From: Coccinella septempunctata
Lineage: Eukaryota; Arthropoda; Insecta; Coleoptera; Coccinellidae
Length of the DNA: 64,000 bases
Assembly (NCBI RefSeq): GCF_907165205.1
Contig: NC_058191.1
Coordinates: forward strand, 1,986,501-2,050,500
Direction: 5' to 3'
How positions within the stretch are numbered: the stretch's first letter is position 1; the number at the start of each line of letters is the position of its first letter. A program made the translations under genes and the position numbers. The notes beneath the pieces were generated by a model. That model was not told where the DNA came from, searched no databases, and saw nothing but the letters and a program-made list of their open reading frames with translations. Of the stretch, positions 21,716 through 32,178 are shown one piece after another.

Positions 21716-23002
21716 CGAGGATATATTGAAAAATTCTTGGCCTACTATAGAACCAAACAAAATTTCAATGCCAAAATATTTTATTACTCAACATAATCTC
21801 CTCTTAATTGGATACATTTATTACAGCGAACTTGTAAAGTCTCTAGACCTTTCAAAAAAAAATGTTTCTCCTTGCTCTGCAAACCAGACCTCCACAGCTT
21901 TTATTACCTCCTCGTTGGAAGAAAATTTACCACCTTTTAAACTTTTTTTCAGTTGAGGAAAGGGATGATAGTCGGATGGACCAAATCTGATGAATAAGAG
22001 GGGTGTTCTAGTAATTCAAACCCCAAATCACGAATTTATTGCACGGCAACAAGAGATTTGTGTGCAGGGGCGTTGTATTGCAAAAACAAAACACCTTTGG
22101 ATAGCTTTCCTCGTCTTTTCTCTTCAATTTTTTCCCGTAGAGTGGTCAGTAATGTCGAATAGTAATCTCCGGTTATTGTTTTACCCTTATCCAAAAAAAT
22201 CAATCATGATTACTTCATGGCAATCCCAAAGAACTGAAGCAAAAACTTTTCCAGCAGATTTTTGGACACGAAACTTCTTAGGTCTTGGAGAACCAGAGTG
22301 TCGCCATTCCATCGATTGTTGCTTTGTTTCTGGATCGTAGAAATGTACCCAAGTCTCATCCATAGTAACAATTCGGTTTAGGAAGTCTACATAGTTTAAA
22401 TCGAGCACAGATAGAACGCGATGCTTCTACCCTTGCACGCTTTTGGTCAACATTTAAACATTTGGCGATTCATTTTGCAGCAATTTCTCTCATGTCCAAA
22501 TCGACATGAACTATATGACCAACACGTTCGTATGAAATATTCAGTGCCTTAGATATCTGTTGCAGCCCAATTCGACGGCCTGATAAAATCGTGTCATGAA
22601 CTTCATCGATATTTTCGGGGACTGACACAGAAACTGGCCTTCCCGATCGGTCATCATCTTCAATGGAAAATTTACCTCTTTTGAAGCTTGCAGTCCAATT
22701 TTTCACGGTCGCATGCGAAGGACGTTGATCACCAAGGGTATTAAGCATATCTCCGTAAATCTGCTTACCACTTAACCCTTTTAAATACAGATACTCGATG
22801 ATGGCTCGACACTCCAATTTTTCGATTTTCACAATTTCGGTGGACATCTTCTTTCTTTCAATTTATTGCGTAACTCTGGTTTACTTTTTGACCTCAAACT
22901 TCACACTGACACTTGTAATGAGTTATTGTTCGTTGCTATGGTTACGAAATATTTTTTATGCATGGAACTGGTCTAGGCTAACTAGATATCAATACATTCT
23001 CG
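21716..23002 (-). mobile_element. Mariner copy M4, full length (1287 bp)
   Basis: The 3' terminal repeat starts CGAGGATATATTGAAAA at 21716 after TA (21714-21715). The 5' terminal repeat ends at 23002 before TA (23003-23004). It is the best-preserved copy in length, and aligning it with M2 and M3 gives the family consensus. Confidence 0.94.
21860..22847 (-). pseudogene. Mariner transposase, broken (copy M4)
   Basis: The frame begins ATG at 22847 and is open for 125 codons through the DNA-binding half (KYLYLKGLSGKQIY-like block and DDDRSGRPVSVSV). Trp of the AAKWI block is then a TGA stop near 22468. A small deletion follows near 22400. The first catalytic box MDETWVHFYDPETKQQ is intact at about 22340, and the frame is lost again near 22190. 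The LQDN box and the SDYH box lie further down in other frames. In the family consensus the spacing between the second and third Asp is 34 residues (DD34D). Confidence 0.9.
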
Positions 23003-23992
23003 TATTTGGCCCAGCGCTGCTCTTCACTACCGTTGCTCTAGAAAGTCTCCAGCCACTGCCTCCTTTTATCATGTTACATATTTCTCCTTCCATTATTCGA
23101 AACAAAATCTAACTTCCATTATCTCCCAACCTTGCTAAAGGAGCTACATCTTTCTCAACATCCTCTAATATGATTCGAAGATCCTTTGTATGCACCGACT
23201 GAATGTTCAAAATCTCATTATCTATCCACTTCCCCGAACTTGCGTGCGACTTGGAAACTTCCAATATGTATCGAAACATTAGCCATATATAAAATAATCG
23301 AATTATCAGACGCAGCTCCTCCAAGTCTTCCCCATGAATGCGTCGTCAGTGAACGCGTTCGAAAAGTGGTTTTCATTTCCCTATACACACGAAGCGATAA
23401 GTGGCCCTTTCACAGGAAACTATTAATGCAGGAAAATGTTATTCAGCACTCCCCGCATTGTTGGAAGGGTGAATGTTGAAAAGGAACACCTAATTTGTCA
23501 AGTGATGGACTCTTTGTCGGGTGCTTCCTGCTTTGCATCGCACTTGTGCGGAAAAGGAAAAACGATGAGTTATGATGGGCGAGTTTTTTATTGTGAAGGG
23601 AGTCCCAGAAAATTCCGATCGAGTGCGAGGTCGTCGCATTGTTTAGTTCAGTGGATAGGGGATGGGGGTGAATGCAGAAAAAACAACAATTTCGCCGAGT
23701 GGTTCCTGTTCATCTTAATCATGTTTGAGAGGAAATTTGCGTTGGGTTAAATTTCCTCAATTTTTGATAATTCGACATACCCGGCAAAAGTGTCAATGGA
23801 CACAAAAAAACGTATGACTAATTTTTGAAATACAGGGTGTTGTAGCTGAAAAGTGAAGCTTTCGACACAAAATTCTTGACAATTTAGAAAATCGACAAAC
23901 CGCATATGTATTGCTAAAAGTAGACTCTTGTTCTCGAGTTCGGATGGGAAAGAACATGGTAAATGTATACAGTGAGTAATTTTCAAAAGAGA
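23003..23992. other. Single-copy DNA, no recognised gene
   Basis: Several 70-100 codon frames on both strands overlap one another and have no known domain. TACAGGGTGTTGTAGCTG at 23833 resembles an orphan TE end. Confidence 0.4.
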
Positions 23993-24138
23993 CTGGTTCT
24001 CCAAGACCTAAGAAGTTTCGTCGCCAAAATTCTGCTGAAAAGGTTCTTGCTTCAGTTTTTTGGAATTGCCATGGAGTAATCATGATTGATTTTTCGGATG
24101 AGGGTAGAATAGGGCTGCCATAAATGTCGGAATATCGA

Positions 24139-24146
24139 CCGGGACA
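24139..24146 (+). promoter_or_regulatory. Subterminal CCGGGACA motif, left end of hAT
   Basis: One copy lies 29 bp inside the left terminus, the side away from the transposase start. It matches the cluster at the other end and is a candidate transposase-binding site. Confidence 0.5.
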
Positions 24147-24456
24147 AAGAAAAAAAAAGGTTTAAAATCCTAAACATTAAAAACTCATTCGATAGGTTTA
24201 TGATTTTTTTTATTATTATTATTTTTATGTTTGTTGTCTTGTTTGTCTACATGTCATTAATTTATTATTTGTTTATTATGCAATGTATTATTAATCTTCT
24301 GGAAACGTGCACGTTTATTGAATTGGTTTTTTACTAGGTACTAGGTTAAATTATACCACATTCTCTGAAATAGACACATTTATTCAGACATATTCATTGA
24401 AAATAAAATAATAAACAACAAATCCCAACAATCAAGAAGTAGGTACCTTATTATTC

Positions 24457-26361
24457 TTAGGCTTGATCCTCGGTATCAGTTTTCTTTGCCCATTCATATT
24501 TATCTGATGTTTTGGCTTTCTCAAGTAATTTTTTTTCTTTTCGCACGTAATTATAAAATTCTATGCATGTCATTTTATAATTATAAACGCATTGGATGAT
24601 GCTCTCCACTGTGCTTATATTTAATGCATTTCGATCTTTGGTCCACTGCGAAGATATCATAGAAAACACCCGTTCCACATGAGCATTGTGTCCCGGAATA
24701 GCAAAAAGATATTGGCACATTTTTAAAAGGTTTGCCTTTCTTTCCCGTTCCTCTGTTTTAGTGAAAAATAGGATCCATTTATCGTGCATATTTTTAGACT
24801 TCCACTCATCGGACATTTCTGAGTCAATGAAAGATTTCAAATACATGAATTCTTCATAAACAGAATCTTCAAGCGGAATACCTTTTCCATTCAAATATCC
24901 GACAGTTTCTTCTACTTGATTCCATTGAGGTACATCATTTAAAGCCATCCATGCAAATATATAAAATTTTTCCATTGGCCGAGTCCACTGTTCGAGATAT
25001 TGGATGGCTGTGGTAAAAAAATCTCTGACTTCACTATCAAATTTACCCAATTGCGTTGTATACATCGTGCCATCATTCTTCAGTTTATTATAGACTTGTC
25101 TTGTTTGGTTCCCTAAATATTTATTCAGTAATCTTTCATTCAATTGTTTTTTAGTATCCTCTGGAACTGTTTTTACTTCAATAATGGTTATTACAGATTT
25201 TTCAATCTTACTAATCTGCTTTTCGATCAGAAATGCTTGACTGTGCACAAATAGAGTATAAAGTTCTGATAAAGGATCATCAAAAAAGTCGGTTATAGCT
25301 TTTGGGGCCCTTTCTTCCGCTGCGAAAAACTCTTTCAATGGCACCCATAGCTTTAGCAATCGTTCGACAGCTGGAAGTAGCGAAAGCCATCGACTTCTAG
25401 AATGAGAGAGTATATTGCTATAAGTTATTTCTGCATACTCACAAAAACTCTTCAGTCGTTCTACCCTTACAGTAAATATCGAAAAATATTTGAAAATTTT
25501 GAGGACAATAGACTCCACATCAATGGACATCATATCGGCGGCACTGGAAGCAGTATTGTGAAGTATGTGCGCAGGACAACCGATGCCTTCGATGTCTTTG
25601 GACAAAATCTCTTTTAATTTAAAAAAAACATTATTCACTCCACGCCTTTCTTTTCCTCCGAAATTAGCATTCGTGTTATCCGCGCTGAAAGCCACAATAT
25701 TTTGTATTGGAATATTTAGATTCTCTAAAGATTTAATGCAGAATGAAATGATTGTATCAGACGATTCATTTGGCAATGTGTCTAATTTTAATAATTTTGT
25801 TTTCAAACCCTCAGTTTCTGAAAAATATTGTATGAGCAAGGGGAACATCTTTTCGGCTTTATGATTACTGGAATCAGTTGAAATACCATAAAACGGAATA
25901 TTTTTTATTTCTGTTTTGATTTGCTCAATGGAGTGTGGAGCTAAAATATTTTTAACTATTGCCGTACCCTTGGTTCTGGCAGTTGATTGTTTCACTGCGA
26001 TGCTCGAATCCGGGTACATGATAGCATTCAGTTTTGTCGAACAATCTAAGGAACTAAACGATTGGTGGTGCTTCACAACTTTATAAGCAGTCGTCAGTTC
26101 AGCAGCGCATATCAGAGTATCTTCTGTCGAATTTTGTTTGATCATAAAAGATGATATATCTTTCGACGTTGATGCAACTGACAATCTGGAGTTGTGATTT
26201 TTGCTTTGAATATGATCTTTCACACTCGATTTACCGCCATGACTTACGGATATATAAAGTCCACAAATTGAACACAAAGCTTCCTGGTCATTTCTTCCTT
26301 TCTTAATGAATGACCACTCTTTAGTGTATTTGGCGGAAAAACTACACTTTCTCTTCGGCAT
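24457..26361 (-). CDS. hAT-family transposase, intact, 634 aa
   Basis: Cut-and-paste transposase acting in the nucleus. ATG at 26361, TAA at 24459-24457; no internal stop and no intron needed. Domains in order: a BED-type zinc finger (C30, C33, H50, H56) for terminal-repeat binding; an RNase-H-like core with first Asp in GISTDSS (D163), second in FSADNT (D228), the GCPAH motif (C262, H265) and SRSRW (W325) that in hAT enzymes contributes to hairpin formation; an inserted helical region; and a C-terminal dimerisation region with the catalytic Glu in HVERVFS (E563), followed by WTKDRNALN. All expected key residues are present and the length is normal for hAT. The element around it has paired ends and a target duplication, so the gene may be active. 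The 5' flank to 26730 would hold its promoter. Confidence 0.95.
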   Translation of the reverse strand: MPKRKCSFSAKYTKEWSFIKKGRNDQEALCSICGLYISVSHGGKSSVKDHIQSKNHNSRLSVASTSKDISSFMIKQNSTEDTLICAAELTTAYKVVKHHQSFSSLDCSTKLNAIMYPDSSIAVKQSTARTKGTAIVKNILAPHSIEQIKTEIKNIPFYGISTDSSNHKAEKMFPLLIQYFSETEGLKTKLLKLDTLPNESSDTIISFCIKSLENLNIPIQNIVAFSADNTNANFGGKERRGVNNVFFKLKEILSKDIEGIGCPAHILHNTASSAADMMSIDVESIVLKIFKYFSIFTVRVERLKSFCEYAEITYSNILSHSRSRWLSLLPAVERLLKLWVPLKEFFAAEERAPKAITDFFDDPLSELYTLFVHSQAFLIEKQISKIEKSVITIIEVKTVPEDTKKQLNERLLNKYLGNQTRQVYNKLKNDGTMYTTQLGKFDSEVRDFFTTAIQYLEQWTRPMEKFYIFAWMALNDVPQWNQVEETVGYLNGKGIPLEDSVYEEFMYLKSFIDSEMSDEWKSKNMHDKWILFFTKTEERERKANLLKMCQYLFAIPGHNAHVERVFSMISSQWTKDRNALNISTVESIIQCVYNYKMTCIEFYNYVRKEKKLLEKAKTSDKYEWAKKTDTEDQA

Positions 26362-26640
26362 AACGTCTTTTTAATATTGACTATTACGATTACAAATCCT
26401 ACGTAAAACTGCGCAGCGCTGTACGTTGTCGACTGAATGGTGAATATGTACTGATTATCTGCCGCGCCGACGCCGTACGTGGAGTGTGGGCGACATGCCA
26501 TTGGTGTGCGATTGCGTAGAGTGTAGACCCTTCTTCGTTGGACTGCCAGGGAGGCGTCGGCTGATTACGTGCTTACCTCTACTCTACTTCTACTAACATA
26601 TGTAAGGAAATATGAATCACGATAACTACCAAAATAATGA

Positions 26641-26717
26641 CCGGGACAACTGAACAACTAACCGGGACACGGGGACTCAATGCCCCAAACCGGGACATGT
26701 CCCGGTGTACCGGGACG
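26641..26717 (+). promoter_or_regulatory. Cluster of CCGGGACA motifs at the transposase-proximal end of hAT
   Basis: Exact copies at 26641-26648, 26662-26669 and 26690-26697, an inverted copy (TGTCCCGG) at 26698-26705 that makes a 16-bp palindrome with its neighbour, and a near copy (CCGGGACG) at 26710. hAT transposases such as Ac and Hermes bind short subterminal repeats of this sort. The asymmetry (five here, one at the far end) is typical. Since the cluster also lies upstream of the transposase gene, it could influence its expression. Confidence 0.65.
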
Positions 26718-27186
26718 TATGGCAGCCATAGGGTAGAACAATAACCGGAGATAACTATTCGACATTACTGATCACTCTACGGGAAAAATTAAAAAAAAAA
26801 GACGCGGAAAGTTATCCAAATGTGTTTTGTATTTGCAGGACAACGCTCCTGCACACAAATCTTATGTTGCCATGCAAAAAATTAGTGATTTAGGATTTGA
26901 ATTACTAGAACATCCCCCTTATTCAACAGATTTGGTTCGACTTTCCTCAACTGAAAAATAGTTTAAAAGGGCATAAATTTTCTTCCAGCGAGGAGGTAAT
27001 AAAAGTTGTGGAGGGCTGGTTTGCAGAGCAAGAAGAAATATTTTTTTGAAAGGTCTAGGGGCGTTGCAGGTTCGCTGTAATAAATATATTCAATTAAGAG
27101 AAGAATATGTTGAGTAATAAAATATTTTGACGTCGAAATTTTGTTTGGTTTTATAGTAGGCTGAGAGTTTTTCAATATATTCCCGT

Positions 27187-27291
27187 ATATTGAAGATTTC
27201 AGAATGTCAGGGTCACTATATTCGAATGAGCGGCCCTCTATTCTGAATAGAATTTCGTGGTACTCTGTCTTTGCCTTTTTCAATAAGAACG
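27187..27291 (-). repeat. Diverged fragment related to family R1 coding region
   Basis: On the minus strand it reads KKAKTEYHEILFRIEGRSFEYSDPDILKSS, cut here for length at both ends, and this aligns with the first exon-like block of R1 (FQEVLFRI..RSFQWLYPDIVKS). It sits between two mariner 3' ends. It looks like an older or sister lineage of R1. Confidence 0.5.
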
Positions 27292-27412
27292 TCTAGAGAC
27301 GTTGCAGGTTCGCTGTAATAAATGTATCCAATTAAGAGGAGAATATGTTGAATAATAAAATATATTGACATTGAAATTTTGTTTGGTTTCATAGTAGACT
27401 AATAGCGGATTT
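27292..27412 (+). mobile_element. Mariner copy M6, 3' fragment
   Basis: GTCTAGAGACGTTGCAGGTTC... to ...TTGGTTTCATAGTAGACTAATAG matches the region just before the mariner 3' terminal repeat; the terminal repeat itself is missing. About 120 bp. Confidence 0.85.
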
Positions 27413-27773
27413 CATAAAACTTTGATTGCCCGATCAACGGTTTGACAGTCCCTTGAGTACTTAAACGAAATGAATGAAACCTCTTCATTTCTGAATATAT
27501 TGAAGAAGGAGCAATTGAGAATAATTGAATGGACATATGAAAACCATAATTTGATGCTAGAATGATATTCTGATTGATAATGACTGAATTATCGATTGAA
27601 AACGAATTGACGTCTATTCGTCAATCAACCCGATCAAGCTTCTTGAAACCCGGGGAAAGAATTTTCCAATACATTCTCGTATAAACTTCTCTTCAATTAT
27701 AATACAAATTACAGTATTTCAAATAATTTCATTCGCTATCCAAATACAACACAAACTAAAGTACCTACATATA
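27413..27773. other. Unassigned spacer
   Basis: AT-rich, no recognised feature. Confidence 0.4.
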
Positions 27774-28989
27774 CTCCATTCACTTTTATTTCAGCAGTCG
27801 GTTGGCCATGGAACTTTGACACATTTCACTCTGTATAGAACGAAAATGTGGGGTTATGCCGCTTGTCAAAACATTTTTGGGTTTTAAATCAACGCTATGT
27901 TGCCCGTTCTACGTAAAAGTTTCTGTTATTACGTATTTTATCACAATGTCGAATCTTTTCAGAAAATATGTAAAGAACATAATTGAAGTTTATACAAACT
28001 GATTGACGGCATACCAAATCCAGTTATTTGCATGGAAAATACAAGAGATCAGTACAAAATCATAATATGCACTAGCTTGAGGAGAGTTAATGTTCGTTAT
28101 CTTCTTTGGCTAAAGTTTGAATACGTTACATCAGTTGTACATTTCAGAAATATTAACCCGAAGATGAAATGCATATGTTGCTGTGGTTGGGAATGGGTAT
28201 CCCCCAAAGTAATTAACAAATAATTACAAGAATGTTAAATTCTTCAACAAAAATCATCTTGCATCAATATAAGTAAGAGGAATTAAAGGAGTTTCAATAA
28301 AGATGAACTTCACCTTTGCACATAAATTTCACACGAATAAACAATTAGCAGGACAACTGGCGCGTATTTGTGGCAGTTCATTTTAATGCATTGATATAAT
28401 AATAATAATTAGGTATTTATTGGTACCTTAAGGCATTTACAATGTATAGGACGAGTCAAATGAAAAATAGAAAAATCAATTTTCGGGAACGAACTCATTC
28501 TACGATGACATTCATCGAAAATCCTGTAGTAAACTTTTCGCATTAATTCACTCAAACATAAAATTCTCAAATGCCACCACTTTGTTGGGTGTCTCAATAG
28601 AAGAAAATTCTGGGTCATCCTCTTCATTCACATACTTTCTGATTGTGGAAATATTCAGCTGAAATATAAGTCGTTTAGATTCAGATGAAACATTATATAA
28701 ATTCTTTTATATTGAATATGTTCGCTACCGTCTGACGTATTTTGGATTTTACAATATCAGGGTATAACCATTGGAATGAGCGGACCTGAATTCTAAATAG
28801 CACTTCCTGAAACCCTGTCTCTTTTCAATCACTCTCGGCATTTTCGTAATAAAAATTGATATTAGTTGTGGCAACGGCGTTATGACATTAACGACATTTC
28901 ATGAGTGCCAACCTTACACCGTTCTAGTTACAAAAACTTGAGAATATTATTTCATGGCCAACCGACTGCTAAAATAAATGTGAATGCAG
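27774..28989 (-). mobile_element. TIR element family R1, copy 1 (1216 bp)
   Basis: Ends CTCCATTCACTTTTATTTCAGC (27774) and ...GTGAATGCAG (28989) are inverted repeats of about 35 bp (AGCAGTCGGTTGGCCATG is the conserved core) flanked by TA. Copies 2 (53498-54525, opposite orientation) and 3 (60617-61794) have the same ends. The minus strand carries a broken helix-turn-helix-like coding region, so R1 is probably a decayed DNA transposon of the Tc1/mariner superfamily rather than a structureless MITE. Confidence 0.82.
28409..28860 (-). pseudogene. Broken putative transposase N-terminus in R1 copy 1
   Basis: Reading down from about 28860: an ATG (MPRVIEKR), FQEVLFRI-like and PDIVKSKIRQTVANI blocks in a shifted frame, an AT-rich gap ending TTTCAG, then LNISTIRK, a frame break, and a 72-codon frame at 28627-28409 (KVYYRIFDECHRRM). 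The order HTH-like block, basic GRPKK-like linker, FDE-like start resembles the N-termini of Tc1/mariner-superfamily transposases in insects. No DDE core is seen. Assignment is tentative. Confidence 0.4.
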
Positions 28990-29071
28990 TATACTAAACT
29001 ATAGTTATGTTTAACTTAACCTATACAAGTACTAACTTGTAATTTCAGTGATCTTCGTATCTGCAGGTATG
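28990..29071. other. Short spacer
   Basis: Between R1 copy 1 and the LINE 3' tail; nothing recognised. Confidence 0.4.
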
Positions 29072-29660
29072 ATTTATTTATTTATTTCACATAGAAATAC
29101 ATACAGGCATTCGCCCAGAAACAGTATTCACATATATACAAACTGTTTCAAACAAAAGGCAATTCCTAAATCATACATGCACAAAATAACAAGAACCTAC
29201 CATCTAAGGCAAAATTAACATAAAATACCAACCCAAAAAAAATTAACAAAACAGGCTGACATTAAATCATAAAATTATCGATCTGAGGCCTCAAGGTCGG
29301 TCCTGACAGTTTTCTTTAACCTTACCAATGGATCTTGAAAAATATCAACGTTCACACAAAGGGCATTACATGTCGTCATAACTCTATGGAGTGGGGAGTT
29401 TTGCGCCGAATTAGTGTTTCTGACGGTGCCATAGAAAGCACCGAAAGATCTCAAACCTACATTTGGAACCCTGAGAGATATAAAATTGAAAATTTCAGAT
29501 GCCCAAAACTGCCCTCTAATGATCTTACACGCGAATAACACATCCGTAAGCTGTCTGCGATTGGACAAACTCATCATGTTAAATCTGCGTCGAATAGTCG
29601 TGTAATTGTGATCAACAATAATTAATTTATTTCTGTAAGCTAAATATCTCAAGAACAATG
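29072..29660 (-). pseudogene. Non-LTR retrotransposon 3' end: RT C-terminal tail and 3' UTR
   Basis: On the minus strand the frame reads FLRYLAYRN, DHNYTTIRRRFNMMSLSNRR, FACKIIRG, ISLRVPN, NSPLHRVM and CNAL..DIF. These are the ordered landmarks of the post-RT tail of insect LINEs of the CR1/Jockey type (SL..RR...D..FL.K, I.F.VP., NSP..R.M...N). The stop is near 29275, followed by a 200-bp 3' UTR that ends AAATAAATAAATC at about 29072, a microsatellite-like tail. The catalytic RT domain is absent. The frame is open for 192 codons to 29853, but its first 65 codons do not look LINE-like. Confidence 0.75.
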
Positions 29661-30484
29661 ATGATGACTTTCCACCTTTACAATTTAACGAACACCTCTC
29701 CCACGTCGCCGCTAGTTTAAATGATAGAAATACCGCCGATGCGTTCATGCGGCACCTTTTTCCACCCCATAATTCACCCCGATACGCGGAAACGGCCCAC
29801 GTGTCGCTCGAATTTATCTGACAGCACAACAGGCCGTCAGTCCGATGATACAAATCGAAACTACGTGAGAATAAATAACGTTCGGAACGGCGGCATTCAT
29901 CGGACCGTAACGGTCGTCCTCGACGCTTTTAATCGTCCCTAACAGGACCTCAAATGGCATAAAACGCAACAAAATCGGGCGTCCGAGCGCATTCCGGCTA
30001 ATTGATCGGGCCCTTTGATTCCATTAATTCCGCATGGTGTGTGTCTGTTTATGCAGCGTCCAATTCGACGGGGTGAATGCTGCAAGGAATTCGGACGCCA
30101 CCGGCTGGCTATTCGGATTATTCGGAATTTCGCGCAATGCTTGCAGCTCTATGTTGTTGCTGGAACATGCGATTCATGAGAATTGTAGTTGGTGGTTACG
30201 CGCTGCTTTCATGGTACAGAACAAAAGTTTGACTGCTGATGAAAAATGCAACAAATACATGGTATTTTCAGAGGAATCTTTCGTTCAAAAAGGTGGTAGG
30301 TCTCGCCAAATTGAACCATTTCGCAAAAAAATCAATGCTGCGCCAGTAGCGAAGTGGTGACTGTAATATATTTGGTTTAATTTGAATGTACCACCTTCTA
30401 ACTCACATGCATTATTTGACACTTAACTTAGTTTCACATGTGTGTTAAAAATTTGTGTTAATTTTCATTCACTTCTCAAATGAA
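29661..30484. other. Single-copy island, GC-rich at about 29.72-30.13 kb
   Basis: CpG-containing sequence (ACACGCGGAAACG-like runs, ATTGATCGGGCCC) with frames of 73 and 108 codons that show no domain. Not repeated in the window. Candidate conserved non-coding DNA or remnant exon. Confidence 0.4.
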
Positions 30485-31098
30485 AGTAGTAGATTCTTGA
30501 GGTCCAAAGGAGCACTTTTTTCCTTCACCACTATTTCCGAATCGGCTCGGTTTAAAAGATACAGACTGTTGAAAAACCATGAAAAATTTTATTCTCAGTT
30601 CTATCTCTCAAATGGTTTTATCGAATGGAATGCATTTCGGAATATAGTTTTTCATTTATTTGGTGAATCTTTTTCAACACAAGATATATCACCAACGTCC
30701 TTCAGTTTTCTCAATATGAACATTACGTACCATAAAAATACCAAAAGTTCAAAGAACCCAACTCTTGAAACTAAGTTGGACGCTAGCTAATGAATATATG
30801 AACGTTTTTCAAAATCAAAGTATTCATAAAGAAAAAATATCTGTGATATTCGGAGAATTGGGTACTTTTGCTAAACACAACTCTGTTTAAGAGATCCACA
30901 GATTTGTAGTATCATAGATTAAGCTCTTTATTCTGAAGTGAATTTTTTTTCCAGGGGTGGCATAGCTCATTATGAGAACTTAAAATGGCTATATCTTTTT
31001 ATCAAGGCCGAATCGGAAAAAATGGTATAAAAAAAGTGTATCTTTTAACTTCTAGAATCTCCTATTAAAATATTTGTACTAGTCAAAGACTCCCCCTG
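30485..31098 (+). repeat. Fold-back family R4, copy e (about 610 bp)
   Basis: Near-complete: begins in GTAGATTCTTGAGGTC, passes GAATCGGCTCGGTTTAAAAGA, ACAGACTGTTGAAAAACCATG, TTTTCTCAATATGAACATTACG, CGAATCGGAAAAAATGG, and ends GACTCCCCCTG at 31098. The inner left terminus is lost. It is immediately followed by a TA and an R1 fragment. Confidence 0.75.
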
Positions 31099-31330
31099 CA
31101 TACTCCATTCACTTATATGAAAGCACTCGGTTATGACGATGGTCAAAATATTTTTGGTTCACAAATCAGCGCTGCGTAGAAATCTACGTAAAAGTCTCGG
31201 TAATTACGTATTGTATCACAATATGAATTTACTTTCGAAAATTTTTATGAACAAATCAACGTTTATACAAACTGGTTGACAGGATTCCAAATCTAGTTAT
31301 TTGCGTGGAAAGGAGAAGAGATCAGTTTTT
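31099..31330 (+). repeat. Family R1, diverged terminal fragment
   Basis: TACTCCATTCACTTATATGAAAGCACTCGGTT at its start is the R1 terminal repeat. Further blocks TCTACGTAAAAGTCTCGGTAATTACGTATT and GTTTATACAAACTGGTTGAC match R1 copies 1 and 3. It is older and more diverged than those copies. Confidence 0.7.
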
Positions 31331-31337
31331 AAATATA

Positions 31338-32178
31338 CAGGGTGTATTTGAATGTGAGGCTTTTTTAACAGAAGGTAGAGCTGGTGAAAATGAAGCGTTT
31401 CCCCAAGAATCACCTATACAAAACTTTCAAAATGACAAAGTTGAAAAAAAATGAAAAATGATTACTGAAATAGATCCTTCTACGACCCTAGACCGTTTGT
31501 TAGCTGAATTATCGCAAAGCAGTGGGAAAAAACTTATCTCCTGATTCGACCAAGTGGTTTCGTTTAGGATATTGGCTCGTTCAATATTTACGTGTTAATG
31601 AAAATGGAAACTTAGGATGGCCGACTTCTTCCCAATCTTTTTTAGTAACTTACAAGACTTTATAAAATGGCTCATTTCGATACCAACTGACAGAAGAAAC
31701 TTAGGACACAAGTGTAAAAAATAGAATTATACTTCAAAATCTCATCAATGAAATTAATCAAAATTATTCACGAATTTTTTCACAATTGGCATCACAATGT
31801 TTTTGTTCGAACATTCCAACAATCGTCCAAAAATGGGATGAAATGGGGAAACATCATAGCACTTTTTCAACATATCTAGCATAGACACTTTCAAAAAACT
31901 GCCTCGATTTTCTACTTTTTTTAACCCTAAATTGCACGATACAACAACTATAATACTCTCAAATGACCTGATGCATCTAATACGATGAACTTGGTACTGA
32001 ACCATTCATTGTTCAGCCATATATTCATGTTTTGTTCCGTTTTTGCGATGCCGGAGTCACCTTCTACTTGAAATTCAATGAAATTTCTCAGCCATCCTGG
32101 ATCTTTTATGAAGACAATTTTTGGTTAAACGACTTATTTTGATGAGTTCTACTGTCAAGTAAAAAGACTCACACCCTG
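31338..32178. mobile_element. TIR element E (841 bp)
   Basis: Left end CAGGGTGTATTTGAATGTGAGG and right end ...CTTTTTACTTGACAG mirrored into GACTCACACCCTG at 32178, flanked by TA (31336-31337, 32179-32180). The inverted repeats are short and imperfect, unlike the long-arm elements. An 83-codon frame inside on the minus strand has no recognised domain. Confidence 0.65.

Larger units (their letters stand above)
24110..26730 (-). mobile_element. Complete hAT transposon (2621 bp)
   Basis: Terminal repeats TAGGGCTGCCATA (24110) and TATGGCAGCCATA (ending 26730) are flanked by a perfect 8-bp duplication, GGGTAGAA, at 24102-24109 and 26731-26738. An 8-bp duplication and TAGGG-type ends are hallmarks of hAT. 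The host mariner reading ...GGGTAGAACAATAACC is restored on removal. The element encodes one intact transposase on the minus strand and has subterminal CCGGGACA repeats. It looks recent and possibly still autonomous (inference). Confidence 0.95.
23993..27185 (+). mobile_element. Mariner copy M5, 5'-truncated, carrying a complete hAT element
   Basis: The mariner part begins abruptly at about 23993 (CTGGTTCTCCAAGACC, just past the first catalytic box). It is interrupted at 24110-26730 by hAT, resumes at 26731 (GGGTAGAACAATAACC), and ends with the 3' terminal repeat at 27185 followed by TA. The transposase frame is fragmentary. Confidence 0.9.

Noticed and set aside
25402..25864. Plus-strand ORFs of 71 and 99 codons inside the hAT element
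   Set aside because: They are antisense shadows of the 634-aa transposase frame.
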